Of a stretch of 64,000 nucleotides of DNA, positions 48,141-59,688 are shown one piece after another. Made by a program: the position numbers and the translations under genes. The notes beneath the pieces are model-generated. The model did not search any database. It saw only the letters and a list, made by a program, of their open reading frames with translations, and was not told the DNA's origin. Numbering within the stretch: the first letter of the stretch is position 1; the number at the start of each line of letters is the position of its first letter. Source of the DNA: Magnolia sinica (taxonomy: Eukaryota > Streptophyta > Magnoliopsida > Magnoliales > Magnoliaceae); NCBI RefSeq assembly GCF_029962835.1, contig NC_080579.1, forward strand, positions 434,001-498,000. Direction: 5' to 3'.

Positions 48141-49199
48141 CGATCGTTTTTAATATATCGCAATGGAGAATTCTATCATTTATAGTTGAAAAGAAGAGTC
48201 AAAAGAGGTTTTCCAATCCAATATGATATTGGAAAATAACTAGGTTGGTTGGCTAAATTAGCTTCTCCTACCTCAAAATCATATGTGGTAAGTTAAGTAA
48301 ATCGTTATAGTTTAGGAAATATGCTTGTTAAATAAATAGACAAGGAAATGAATTAAAAGATAGAAAAATATTTTTATATACTTATATATACATATTTACA
48401 TAGTTATGTATTAGAGAAAAATGTAAAGGGGAAAAAGTTCTCCATGTAAAAAATAAAATTAAAAAAAATTAAAAAAAGAGAAAAAATTGTATAGCATTCC
48501 AATTATGGCCACGGTTATAATCCATAGCCATAGGCCCAGCTCTGACCCAATCGACCATGCCCCAACCTGGTCGACCCCAATCCGCTGGTTCTTTATTTTT
48601 TTTCTTTATTCTTGGTTGTAATCCTCACCGATTTTTGTGGGTCCTATTATGAGGTATGTGTTATATCCAAACTGTCTATCTATTTGGCGAACTTGTATTA
48701 AGGCTTGAGATGAAAAATAAGACAGATCTAGCTATCAAGTGGACCACACTGTAAATGGCAGTGGGTAATTGAATGTCTACCATTGAAACCCTTTTAGTGG
48801 CCATAGAAGTTTTGGATCATTATGAAATTTGTTTTTCCTCTTCATCCAGGTCTTTGTGACCCTATGAATGAACTTGGACGGGGAGGATTTCTCACAAACA
48901 TCACAGTGGGCCCCACCTGAGGTCCCATCGCCGGACCGTACGTCAGCGCTCGTCTATGCACGCCAGCCAGAGGAAGGCAGGGGTATTTTCGTCCTCAAAT
49001 TCGGTGACCGTACGAGGAGGTCTAAGTGCGTATGTTAAGTCTGCATTGCATCATAAAAACCACCGGATAAAAGGTGGGGTCCACAGCCGTAAATTTCTCG
49101 CAAACGCCTAGTCGCTGACTTGCATCCATGGTGGGGAGGGATTAAAAATCGGTCGGAGGCACCTGATTTCGTATTACTAGTGTGGTCCACCTAACCTAG

Positions 49200-49470
49200 T
49201 GCCCAGATTTCTCACACGCTTGCCTGTTTGACACGTGTTCTGTGCGTCAAGGTGCGTGTGGGGCTTGCTAACCTCAAAACCCCATCCCCAAAATCCCTGC
49301 TTGCCGAACCAAATCTCTCTCTCTCTCTGGGAATTCCCCGTTCTTCTTTCTCACAAACCCAAAACTAGGGTTTTACGTTTTCCAGAATCCTTTGATCTTA
49401 CAACCGATCACACAACAATTAATTCTACTCTGCGGAGCGGAATCTCAGCCATCGATTTGGTCTCTCAACG
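49200..49470 (+). promoter_or_regulatory. eIF2B beta promoter and leader
   Basis: Upstream of the ATG are a CACGTG-containing stretch (GACACGTGTTC near 49230), a CT tract (49313-49328) and a telo-box, TAGGGTTT at 49366-49373. Telo-boxes are common in plant translation-factor genes. No clear TATA box is seen and the exact start is not fixed. Confidence 0.5.
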
Positions 49471-52400
49471 ATGCCAGACACGCATGCTCTCGTTAATGAG
49501 TTCGTCGCCAAGCTCAAGAAACGGTAACTCGGTTTCCTCATTCTTCTGAGATTTCCCATCTCTATTTTCTTATAATATTTTGCTTATAACCATTACAATG
49601 CGTATGGATGTTTGGGGTGTAGGTATCAAAAACAGGGGTGTAAATATCATTTTTTTCCACCTGAAATTTTATTGGGAGTTAATATTTACACCCACCCATA
49701 TTGATAGATACACAATCCGATGTAATTTTTCTTGTACAATAGTACAAAGTTTACATATTAATGCAGGGGCATTTTCACACCGGGCTCGAGTGGGGTAGCC
49801 TGTGGGATGCGGGGACACACTTGGGGTGGGCAGCCCATGTGAGGCAGGCCCCACCTGTGGGAGGCAGTACCCATGTGATTTGGGGCCCACGAGGGTGGTT
49901 CGGCGAGGTCCTAACCCATGAGATGTGGGGCCTGGGCTATGAGATAGAGGGATTAATTCGCCATGCTCTAACAGTTTGAGCTTTTAGAGCAAGTGGTTAA
50001 TTGTCCTGCATCACATATGCATTACCAAAAGTAGAAAATAGAGGGTTTATGTGTCAATCAGTGTGGGTCCAGATATCGCTTTCTGAGTTTGTGTTAGAGC
50101 TGTAAGAGGAAATATGCATTGTTCGATTGAGCAATTTTCTTATCAAAGAAACTGTATGCATGAGACGTGGCTCACCTTCTAGTTATCCAAACAGTCCATA
50201 CGGTGGGGCACATTGTCGATGGGAGATACCCCAATATTCGTCCACATTGGACTATCCAATATTTCTGATAATTTCCAATTGAATGCAGACCATTCGCTGT
50301 AACTGACCATTTGCAGAGAGTAATTGGATGGCTAGGATAATCTGATTGGGGAGATACTGTGGCATGGGCTATCCCATGATGAGGCCCACTGGATGAATGG
50401 CATACTTAGTTTACTAAAGATGCACCCTGCCTGCACTGTTCCTGGGGTCGAACAATAAAACACATCTTTTTATCAAACATCATATAACACCATGTAATCT
50501 TGTTTATGTTTTGAATTGCAGCAAGATCGAGGGATCACATGCGACAGCTAGACACACGGCCGTTCTGCTTCGATCGGTGATCTCTCAGCAGAGAGTTCCG
50601 CATACAAACCAGGCTTCGGCTCTGATAGAGGCTGTAAAGGCAGTAGGAGAGCAGCTAATTGCTGCGAACCCTGTTGGTATGTTTTTTCCTTACCGAATTA
50701 AGGAATCATTTTATAATAGATGACAATTTCTCGTCATGAAATTATGTTGACAGAGACTGGCAAATATTGTTTTGCTATCAACTAATGAAAAAGATGTATT
50801 ATTGTTGTTATTAATATATGAGCACAAAGATGATCAATGTGGCATAATCTGCAAAACTCGACCTTTCAACTTCGTTGTGTAGGCTGCTGTATATGTGGTA
50901 TTAAAAAAGGGTACTTTTTAACAATCTAACCTGCAGTTGCATGAATGCATTTGTAATTGAGTTTACATGGGGCATGTATTTAAATAGCAGTTTTGGCATG
51001 TGACGCACCGGGGGAGTGAAACCGTTTTGACTCTCCCCTTATCAGTTTGTTTTGGTCCCATTTCAATCTGCTGATCCATTTTTTCTGTACCGAAACTGAT
51101 AAGACTTCGACCAAACCTACTTGTGTTGGATGATATTTTAAACCATGATTTGTGGTTGCCATGTCTGGCACTGATGCACAATATTGTAGTCCAAATACAT
51201 GGGTTTGTGTCCTTGGGTTATATTCTATAACTGTGTTGCCTTTGGGTAATGTGATTGCAGAACTCGCTGTTGGGAACATTGTGAGGCGTGTCTTGCATAT
51301 AATTAGAGAGGAAGATCTTTCTTTAGCAACAACTGCTATTGGGGGCTTAAATTTATCTGCTGGAAGTGATGATGAAGATGATGCTGATAGAGATGACCAG
51401 CCAGTGCTATCTGCAGCAGCTGTAGCTGCTGCTTCCAGAAGCACTTTGCGTGCACCATCGTTGCAGACCCTTCTTGAGGATATACCTGACTCGGCAGCTG
51501 ATCCTCACACTTCTTCTTCAGGTGGCGACTCTGAAGGAAAAAGCAAATGTAAGCTATCCAGTATTTTATTCCTTGTAAAATATAATGTAAAAGCCATCCA
51601 GGCATTCACCTCTTGCTTTTCTTTGTTGGGCTTATTGGAGGTAATCTAATTTCATAGTGAATATCCAAAGATGGATAGCTTATTATTGCCTCAGGAATTC
51701 AGTTCCTTCAGTGTTGACTATTCACTTTCTTTTGGTAATTAAAGTGATTATGTGAACGTTGAAATTGTAGAAATTCCACCGTATTAATTGTCATGGCTTT
51801 CAACCCTTAGATACTTGAAATGGTTTACAGGACCTTGATGTTGCATGATACCCTCTCCTTTTGCAGCGGGTGACAGGAACTCAAGGACCCGGAAACTAAA
51901 GCATGATGTTATTGAAGCTATCAATGAACTGATACAAGACATTGATACTTGCCATGAACAGATTGCTGAACAAGCAGTGGAGCACATTCATCAGAAGTAT
52001 TCTCCCTCTATAGCCTATACTTCATAGATAACATTGATCGATCCCCTTGAATTCCTTTTCTGTATGTGAGGTGCATATAGTCTCTAAATGTCTTGGTTTG
52101 GTTTGGAGTAAATGTCAAACGTGCCAGTTGGCATAGTCATCATTCCACAAATTGTGTCAGTCTCAGTCTCACTCAATCATCTCCGTTTGTGCATGTAGTT
52201 TGATTTTGGTAGGTAAGCTTAGCTTGAACCTGAGACATCAATGTCAAGTGAAGCGTGCATTTAAAATTTTTTTTTTTCTAATTATTGTTTTTTGTTAGTC
52301 TTTCCATGCTTCATCATATTGTCACTCTCCATAGAGCATTTGTTTCTCTGGGTATGCTTTCATGCATGGATGTATAATGCATCTGTAGGGTAGGATTTTT

Positions 52401-52906
52401 AAAGTTCAAAAGAGGTCCCTGAAAATCCGGGTAATACAAGAACCCACCCAAAAACCAAAGACACAGTGGAGCTCCTAAGAGATACAAGAGAGGAGTCTTT
52501 GCCATGGAATATTCTAGCAATTCCCTCTCTCCAAATTCCCTAAAGAATTGCGAAAGGTAATAGGTTCCAAACAAGTTTTCCACACTTTGAAAATGGACAA
52601 ATGGATGGGCCAACAATAGCATAAAAAGGACCTATAAGCAGACAACTGAACTTCGAGCATCTCAAAGAAACAGTCCCAAATGATTTGCGTGGACTGACAA
52701 TGAGGGAAGACGTAATCAATTGACTTCTTCATCTTTCCCACACAAAGCACACATTAAGCATCACCATATTCCTCTTCTTAAGATTGTCAACAGTTAGGAT
52801 TTTATAAGTTGTCACAATCCACACGAAGGCTTGAACCTTGGGAAGAACTGGGGCTTTCCACATATTGGTGCGTGGATAGCAACGGTTATTGGTTTCCTAA
52901 AAAAAA

Positions 52907-52961
<55 letters not shown>

Positions 52962-55900
52962 GACAAACTAGTGCATCGTGAAGAATTAAGAATGATAAAC
53001 TCCTCATTTCCCCATTATTGAAATTCCTTTGAAGAACGACACCTCACATTATGGAACCCCCCATGTCGTCATGATAGCCTGCAACATTAGCCTCATTAGC
53101 AATTTCTTATGAGAATAAAGATGGGAAAAATTGGCCAACTGGGTGTCTCCAATCCAAACATCCTTCCCAGAACTAGACCCTGTTACCATACCCAACAATG
53201 AAGTGAGTCCCTTCGCTAAACAAGCTGCCTACTTTTTCTGAAATTGAAGACTTCATGGTACTATGTGAACATTTGAGGATGCTTTGTGGTGTCGCATGGG
53301 GAGAACACTTAGTGTGGGAGATGAAACTCCATTGGTGATTTCTTTGCTAGTTTATTCTTCAAAGCCCTTATGATTAAAGGTGTTTTGCTTGCGTGCTTTG
53401 ATTTGGGGCTCTCTAATCCCTCCTAAGGTGGGGGATTTTGCTTAGCCAGCTATGACTACCAAAATCCTCAACCTAGATCATTTAAAGAACAGGTAAAATA
53501 GACCACTAAGCACTTTTCATTAATTTTGAAGTCACATAATCATCATTGTCACCATCATCATCTCAGCCTTAACCCAACTAATTGGGGTTGGCTACATGAA
53601 TCCTGTTCCGCGATTCCACCTTATCAAAGGCTATACCTTCAGTTAGACCATAGTTTATCAAGTCTTTTCTTACTACCTCCACCCACGCCCCTTTGGGCCT
53701 TTCCCTTGCCCTTTCATTCATTTTGAAGTGGCATGAGAAATCTAAGGTGCTTTCCTAATCATTTTTTATAGCTCTGAGTGTTTCAAGAGAATCTCAAAGA
53801 AGTTTATGAAGTTGGGTGTTTGAGCCCCTAAAGGAGGGTGAACCTCAGGCACTTGCTTCCTTTTGCTCTGCTAGGATGTTGTAGGGAAATGGACAATTGT
53901 ATTGACGGGTGTTAGTTTTTCTGCGTTGAAGATCATCCAGAGGTTAGAAAGTACCATTGTCAAATAGTCATTATCAAGGAAAAATTTCAATAGAATTTCA
54001 GCTGTCGATGTTATTAGAAATTGGGGGTGGTTCGTAATGCTTCTTTAAATCAATATATTAGGGCCTGATGGAAATGTTTGCCTTCAGGGGTTTGGAAGCT
54101 TAGTGTTGATGGCTCCTCATTAGGAAATTTACACATGGTTTAAGTGTACTAGAGATATGGCCAAGCAGAGAAGAGTTTCTATAATTCAAGTGAACATTAT
54201 GGTTGAAGAAGAGGACGGCGAAGGGGAGTGAAAGGTGCAAGGAAAAGAAATTCAAAGGCCCCTTTTTAGTTTTTGCATGCAAATGTGATCTGACATGGAG
54301 AACAAAGGATACATCCTTCGAGGAATATGGAGAGATTGTGGAGATAAATTTTTTTATTTTTATTTTTATTTTTATATTTTTAAAGGTAACTATTTTATTG
54401 AGAAGCTGCCACAACTGGAAAAGAATACAGTAAAAGAAAAAAACTAAGCACTCAATATCAAATTATCGCCCCAAAAGGGTGAGGAGGATACAAATATCTA
54501 GCTCCTTAAATTCCGCTGCTTATTCTAGCACCCAGCGAGTTGCCTTGCGAAAGACTGCCTTCGCTGCAGCCGCTTTGTTTTCAAAGCACCTGCTGTTCCT
54601 TTATCCCCAAATGGCCCATAGGCACACCATTGCCCCTAACTGCGAAACCACTTTTCCTTCTTTCCCAACTCCACTTTCATGCCATGTCGCTAGCAAGGAA
54701 GGCATTAATTCCGACATGACCCAAGAGATGTTAAGAGTTTTGAGAAAGAGCTCCCATACCGTAGTAGTAGGGGTGCACATCGAACCGGTAGAACCGTGGA
54801 ACCGGACCAGAACTGATCCAACGGTCCGGTTTGGTCCGGTTCTAGACTGCGCTAGTTTCGGTTCCGGTTCCAAAATTTTAAAAACCGTTGGATACAGTTC
54901 GGTTTCGGTTTAGGGGCATGTAGAACTGAACCAAACCGTGAACCGAACCGTTGATCCAAACCGTTGACCCGAACCATGGATCCAAACCTTGGATCCGAAC
55001 TTAAGATTAAAAAAAGAACAAAAAACCCTATCTCTCTCTCCCGCCGTCTCCCTCTCTCACGTCGTCTCTCACCTTATCTGCGTGCGGCTACCTAGCCCCT
55101 ACCCAATCTCGTCTCTCGCCGTCTCCCTCTCTCTCGCCGTCTGTGTGTAGTTGCCCAAGCCCCAAAAGCAGTGTACATGTACATGTACATTGAGTTGGAT
55201 GTTTGATGTGGTGCCTCTTTTGGGATGAAGCCTATCTAAAAACTACACTGATCAACATATACTAATTATTCGATATTGACCTTCAATTTGACTGCTGATC
55301 ATTTCTTTCAACCATCATTTTAATGGCCACAGTTGGACTGTTAGAATGATCCATAATGGGCTCCAGAATTTAGACAATCTGACTTGATGTTCATGCGTGC
55401 CACATGTATGGTAGATAAGCCTTAAAACTATAGTTTTCTCCCTATGTCAAATGTCTCCTGCAAAAAAGGAACTAAATGTATGGACATGGAAAGCATGACG
55501 ATCATCTAAAAAATGCAGGAAGAGGTCAAGCTGGGGATATTTCTGAAACAACTTTTAAACACACTGCAGGGCGTGACTCCATTTGTGGAAAAGTTTTGAA
55601 TAAATATTTATCATTCTTAACCCTTCACAGTGGTGCTCATTTGTTTTGTGTTAGTAGATTATATGGTGGGTTTTACCAATTGGGCTGGATTTTACAATAG
55701 TCTGGTTCCGGATCGGTTCTAGGGTGCTAACGGTCCGGTTCCAGTTCCGAAAATCCTAGAACCATTAGGAACGGTTCGGTTCCGGTTTCACCCCAGAACC
55801 GGACCGAACTAACCTGTGTGCACCCCTACCTAGTAGCACATGGGTAGTGGATGAAGAGATGATCCCTTGACTCCACATCCCGCATGCTCCATTCCTTTTT

Positions 55901-58900
55901 TACGAAGATTGTCCACTGTTAGTATCTATTTCTCCCCAACAACCAAGTGAGTGAGTGACTGAGGCAACCTTTAAAGGAGCTCCATATTTCCAAAAATAAA
56001 AATTGTGAGATGAAGGGGTTCCCCCGAAATATGGTAACCAACGCACTTTGGATGATTGCTTTTATGCGATTCCAATATATGAACGAAGCCCGGAAAGCAA
56101 ACAACATTCTTCATGGGAAGAAAGTTGCTGGTTGGAAGCTGATTGTAACTTTAGCTAAAGTTGATCAAGTCTAGGGATTGGATTTCTTGGCCGATGCCTT
56201 GAAGGAAAGAGGTACGCAACAATCTATACACTTAGCTCGAGGAACAAGGATGAATGATACCTTTCTTTCTTCTTCTTCTTCTTTCTGAGAAATATAATGG
56301 ATGATATGATATCTTAAAAATTTTTGCATGGATGAAGGTTAGAGGCATAATCCCTACCAAGATTTTCAAAAGTATCAATTGGAGAGAAGGGACCTCTAGG
56401 CAGTGTTCCTAAGTCGGTTCCGTTGCTTTATGTTTTTTCACCCAAACTCTGTAGGGAAGTGTTTGAGGGAAGGACTCGTATTGTCATCAAAGAAGATAAA
56501 ACCCTAAAGGGGACCTGTAGTCTTCATGCTTGTTTATTGGGGATGGCTTATCTCAACAGTGTCTCTTTGTCCAATTGTAAGAAATAGTATAGGGATGAAT
56601 GGTGATCTTTGATCCCAACAAGCATTCAAAAGATAGAGTGGAACTCCATTTTGTGCAATTTTCCATTGGAAGATGAGGCGGAGAGATTCTTTAGGGTAAC
56701 AACAACATTAACCCTTTCTCTTTCCAAAATGGAGTATTGATAGCATGTAGTATTCAATACCCCAATAGTATCGACCAACACAATTGGTGTCATATTTTAT
56801 CGATATAGAACTTTTTTTTTTGTGCTTGTGTTTTTCTATAGTAGCAATATTTTGCAAGTATTGATGTACACATCAGTGGTATATTGCGATATTCTACAAA
56901 ATCAGTCCATATTATGCATGAGTTTGATGCACTTATATGGACATCAAGCCAAAAAATATCGATTTTGAAGGTGAAAATGGAAGAAATTGGGAAAATCTGA
57001 ATTTATTTCTTTACCACTCTTTAAAATCGCAATGTAAGTGTGGGAAAATTAAAGTGTTGATTACTTGTGTTGTGTGACATTTGAATGAGATGGGGGGCAT
57101 TTAGATGCAAGCAAAGTTGTGTTCTGGATGATTGTTAGACTCATGCTATCTTGGATAGACTGTCTTGTACTAGTGAACTATTTGTCAAACACCTTGGAAC
57201 AGGAGTAGAAATGTGGTGTGGCACATGTGGGCTGTGGGGAGCTTAAGATGGATGTTGGTAGTATTTGAAGTATCAGTATCGCTACAAGTTTCGCTGGACA
57301 GGGATATGGAACCAATATCGATGTTGTCGATAATATCGCTGATAACCGAAAATGTGGGGAAACATGGGAAAAACGGTGGAATTTTCATCAAAACTTCGGG
57401 AGATGTTAAAATAGATATATTTGCATATTTGGAAATGAAAAAAATTGCAAAAAGAATGCATACACAACAAGTTTCTATTTAACGAGGCCTTAAAAGCATG
57501 TGCTGTTGTAAGAAATCAGTCCAACCATCCCATTTGGCCTATTTAACCATCCAAACATCCATTGATACTGCAAATTATCAACAACACATGATCTTTCACC
57601 AAGAAATCATCAACAATTGGAAAGGAAACGAAAGATTGTGGTCTCAGTATCGCGCATGTTGCAATATCGATAATATCGAGATATTATCAATATTATCAAT
57701 GACAAATTGAACGCTACATACAACCATGTGCCCATGAAAAAAATTTGAAAAAAAAATTTATTATTGAAATATCATCCGATACACTTATGATACAAGCGCC
57801 ACCTAGATTTTACATAGTCAAAAATATTGGCGATATTGACGCATTGGCAATACAAGCGACACTTAGAATTGACATAGTTGAAAATATTGGCAATTAGATT
57901 ACATTAGTGATATTGATAAGTTGGCAAATACTTAGCTATACATTACTAATACCCGGAATTTCTAATACTACCAGCGTTATCGGTATCACTTAGCGATACA
58001 TTACTAATACCCGGAATTTCTGATACTAACATTGTTATCGGTATCGCTGAGTTTGAGATAAAGATAATATCGGAGATATTTCGATAATATCGGAGATAAT
58101 TCAAACACTGGATGGTGGCACATGTAGGGCACTTGAAGATTGATAAAAGGGGGGGGGGGGGGGTTGAACATGGACAGCTACACATGGGATGCATGTGCAT
58201 GGAACATCGCGTTTCTGCACTCCTAACTAGGGGTGAGCTTTCTCATCTCTATTCCACCTTCAAGAGACATGCCTCCTTGCTTTATTCCATCTTTTGGGGA
58301 CAAATTGTGCTTATTGTGTAACATGGACGGCTACACATGGGATGCACGTGCATGGAACATAGCGTGTCTGCACTCCTAACCAGGGGTAAGCTTTCTCATC
58401 TCTATTCCACCTTCAAGAGACATGCCTTTTTTGCTTTATTCCATCTTTTGCGGACAAATTGTTCTTATTGTGTAGCATGTGCCCTGCCTTAATTTTTAGC
58501 TATACTTGTTTTGTCTTTTCTAACACGAAGTTTGGAAATGATTCATTTAAGAATTTATTATTTTGGTAAGAAATATTTCTATGCTGTATTTGTAATTTCA
58601 AGTGGCTAAAGTAGCTAACAATTTAGAATGCTCCCATCTATTGTAAAATCATAAAAAGCATATTGCAAAACTTAATTGGTGAACGCTGTCTCAGGCTATG
58701 TTTAGCTTAGGGTGTGAGTAGAAATAATTCACTCCTTGAGATCTCTATGCTTTGTATAATTTCCAAAAATCATGTAATGCTACTTGCCTGGACATTGAAG
58801 AGTTTTATTTTGAATACAACACAAAAGACACCCATTTCATGATTTTTGGTATATTCTACTAAAATGAGAAATTTCCAAAATCACAAATTATGTATCTTTG

Positions 58901-59247
58901 CTGCTGAAATATCCATGAGCCAAATGCAGCTTTAGCCATTCTTGAAGTGCTTTTAACATGTTTAGAAAATGCGGGAGTGGTTCTCTGATATTTTCAGGAG
59001 AGATATTTAGGCCAATGCATAACCATTTGAATACCATTGTAGATGTTTTTGCTGCTAACTTTTCATTTCAGCTGCAATTAGTACTGCCTCCAAGACCATC
59101 ATCATCATTTCCTTGTGTTTTATCAGTGAGGTAATATTAACATTGGGCCGTTCAAGAACAGTGATGGAGTTCCTTTGTGCAGCAAAGGAGAAAAAACGAT
59201 CTTTTCGGGTATTCGTTGCTGAGGGTGCTCCAAGGTCTGCACATAGT

Positions 59248-59287
<40 letters not shown>

Positions 59288-59688
59288 ACTCTCACATGCA
59301 CATGCGGAGAGACAGAACTGTGAGAAGATATCCGTGAGGTTGGATTGTTTTGATCTTCTCTTGGTATTATCTATTAGGTACCAGGGGCACGTACTTGCTA
59401 AAGAGTTGGTCACAAAAGGTTTACAAACCACGGTTATTACTGATTCAGCAGTTTTTGCGATGATTTCTCGAGTAAACATGGTAAGTTGTAATGGCAATTT
59501 TCCCTTTTTTGCGATTCTTCTTTCTTTTCTTTTTTTAAAACTCGAAATCTTTATTTACAAAGGTGATTGTTGGAGCTCATGCAATTATGGCTAATGGTGG
59601 GGTGATAGCACCTGTTGGGTTGAATATGGTTGCGCTTGCAGCTCAAAGGCATGCTGTCCCATTTGTTGTGGTTGCTGGTAGTCATAAG
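49471..59688 (+). CDS. EIF2B2: translation initiation factor eIF2B, beta subunit (3' part beyond the window)
   Basis: eIF2B is the guanine-nucleotide exchange factor for eIF2; the beta subunit belongs to its regulatory core, which senses eIF2 phosphorylation. Exons are 49471-49523, 50522-50676, 51261-51548, 51867-51996, 59127-59234, 59378-59480 and 59563-59688. All have GT-AG borders with matching phases: 963 nt, 321 codons. The start MPDTHALVNEFVAKLKK follows a plausible leader. Family landmarks are ELAVGNIVRRVLHIIREE, EVILTLGRSRTVMEFLCAAK, FVAEGAPR, TTVITDSAVFAMISRVNMVI, GAHAIMANGGVIAPVG and PFVVVAGSHK. The third exon carries an acidic, Ser-rich insert (GSDDEDDADRDD), as in plant homologues. 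After HK a donor GTATGG opens an intron that runs off the window. I recall about 400 residues for the family, so roughly 85 are missing. Confidence 0.95.
49759..50013 (+). mobile_element. short solo LTR of the TRIM family, 255 bp
   Basis: It runs from TAATGCAGGGGC to TCCTGCATCA with perfect 5-bp duplications CATAT (49754-49758, 50014-50018). It has one copy of the block that the 351-bp LTRs have twice. It lies in the first intron of eIF2B beta. Confidence 0.9.
52267..53235 (-). mobile_element. LINE (L1-type) 3' part, minus strand
   Basis: Read on the minus strand, from about 53235: a FIVGYGNRV and VWIGDTQLANFSHLYS block, then WKAPVLPKVQAFVWI, ILTVDNLKKRNM, the zinc-knuckle region, and FPHCQSTQIIWDCFF. 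These follow the order seen in plant L1 LINEs after the reverse transcriptase. An A-rich tail is near 52267-52280. Frames are interrupted and a GA run (52911-52957) cuts the body. Confidence 0.75.
52911..52957. repeat. (GA)n microsatellite
   Basis: About 23 GA units inside the LINE remnant. Confidence 0.95.
53525..53725 (+). mobile_element. Au-SINE-like repeat
   Basis: The order is CATCATCATCTCAGCC, CCCAACTAATTGGGGTTGGC, CATGAATCCTGTTCCGC and a CTTTTCTTACTACCTCC block, the same family as 4780-4905 but longer. Assignment to Au SINEs is from memory. Confidence 0.55.
54347..56110 (-). mobile_element. LINE (L1-type) 3' part, minus strand, with a hAT insertion
   Basis: On the minus strand the body reads, from about 56110, a SFIYWNRIKAIIQSA-like stretch and TVDNLRKKGMEHAGC, then a SSLHPLPMC remnant of the zinc-knuckle. 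After the hAT it resumes with VWELFLKTLNISWVM, AMVCLWAIWG and RNSRCFENKAAAAKAVF. The 3' end has AATAAAAT and an (A)nT-rich tail at 54347-54375. The zinc-knuckle region is the point of insertion. Confidence 0.75.
54768..55828. mobile_element. hAT-type element, 1061 bp, inside the LINE
   Basis: The inverted ends are TAGGGGTGCACA and TGTGCACCCCTA; the 8-bp flanks CGTAGTAG and CCTAGTAG match at seven positions. The subterminal DNA is dense in GGTTCGGTTCCGG and CCGGACC words. The interior has no transposase and includes a CT-rich stretch near 55030-55145. Confidence 0.87.
56430..56720 (+). mobile_element. possible LINE fragment
   Basis: A frame of the plus strand reads RTRIVIKEDKTLKGTCSLHA and later FPLEDEAERFF, loosely like the region downstream of the L1 reverse transcriptase. 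The match is weak and frames are broken. Confidence 0.3.
57259..58110. mobile_element. hAT-type MITE, 852 bp, ATCG-rich
   Basis: It starts TAGTATTTGAAGTATCAG and ends TAATTCAAACACTG, with flanks GATGTTGG and GATGGTGG matching at seven of eight positions. The body is full of GATATTATCG-type words and contains a repeated CTAATACCCGGAATTTCT segment. It is related to 8987-9548. Confidence 0.78.
58148..58163. repeat. poly(G) run
   Basis: About 15 consecutive G residues; assembly or base-calling length errors are likely here. Confidence 0.85.
58169..58476 (+). repeat. tandem duplication, about 154 bp
   Basis: The segments 58169-58320 and 58321-58476 are near copies, from ACATGGACAGCTACACATGG to TTCTTATTGTGTA. 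About a dozen differences separate them. They have no coding content and lie in the fourth intron of eIF2B beta. Confidence 0.9.
59249..59296. repeat. (CT)n microsatellite in a 143-bp intron
   Basis: Sixteen CT units then CACTCT repeats, starting 15 bp after the fifth eIF2B beta exon donor (59235). The tract makes up about a third of this short intron. Confidence 0.93.

Larger units (their letters stand above)
46095..49099. mobile_element. Mutator-like element, 3.0 kb, non-autonomous
   Basis: The terminal inverted repeats are about 140 bp long: GAGAAATTTACGACTGTGG at the left matches the inverse of CCACAGCCGTAAATTTCTC at the right, and the match goes on to CTCCTCGTAGGGG... against ...CGTACGAGGAGG and past the GAGGACAAAAATACCCC block. 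Both ends are flanked by the perfect 9-bp duplication GCAAACGCC (46086-46094, 49100-49108), the Mutator hallmark. The interior has no transposase; it holds fold-back copies, a 21-bp minisatellite and a hAT element. The right end lies about 370 bp upstream of the eIF2B beta start codon. Confidence 0.88.

Noticed and set aside
50980-51444. 154-codon minus-strand frame, Ser/Ala-rich
   Set aside because: Antisense shadow of the third eIF2B beta exon.
54085-54130. Plus-strand WKLSVDGSSLGN, an RNase H-like start
   Set aside because: Only a dozen residues, with no supporting sequence downstream; kept out of the feature list.
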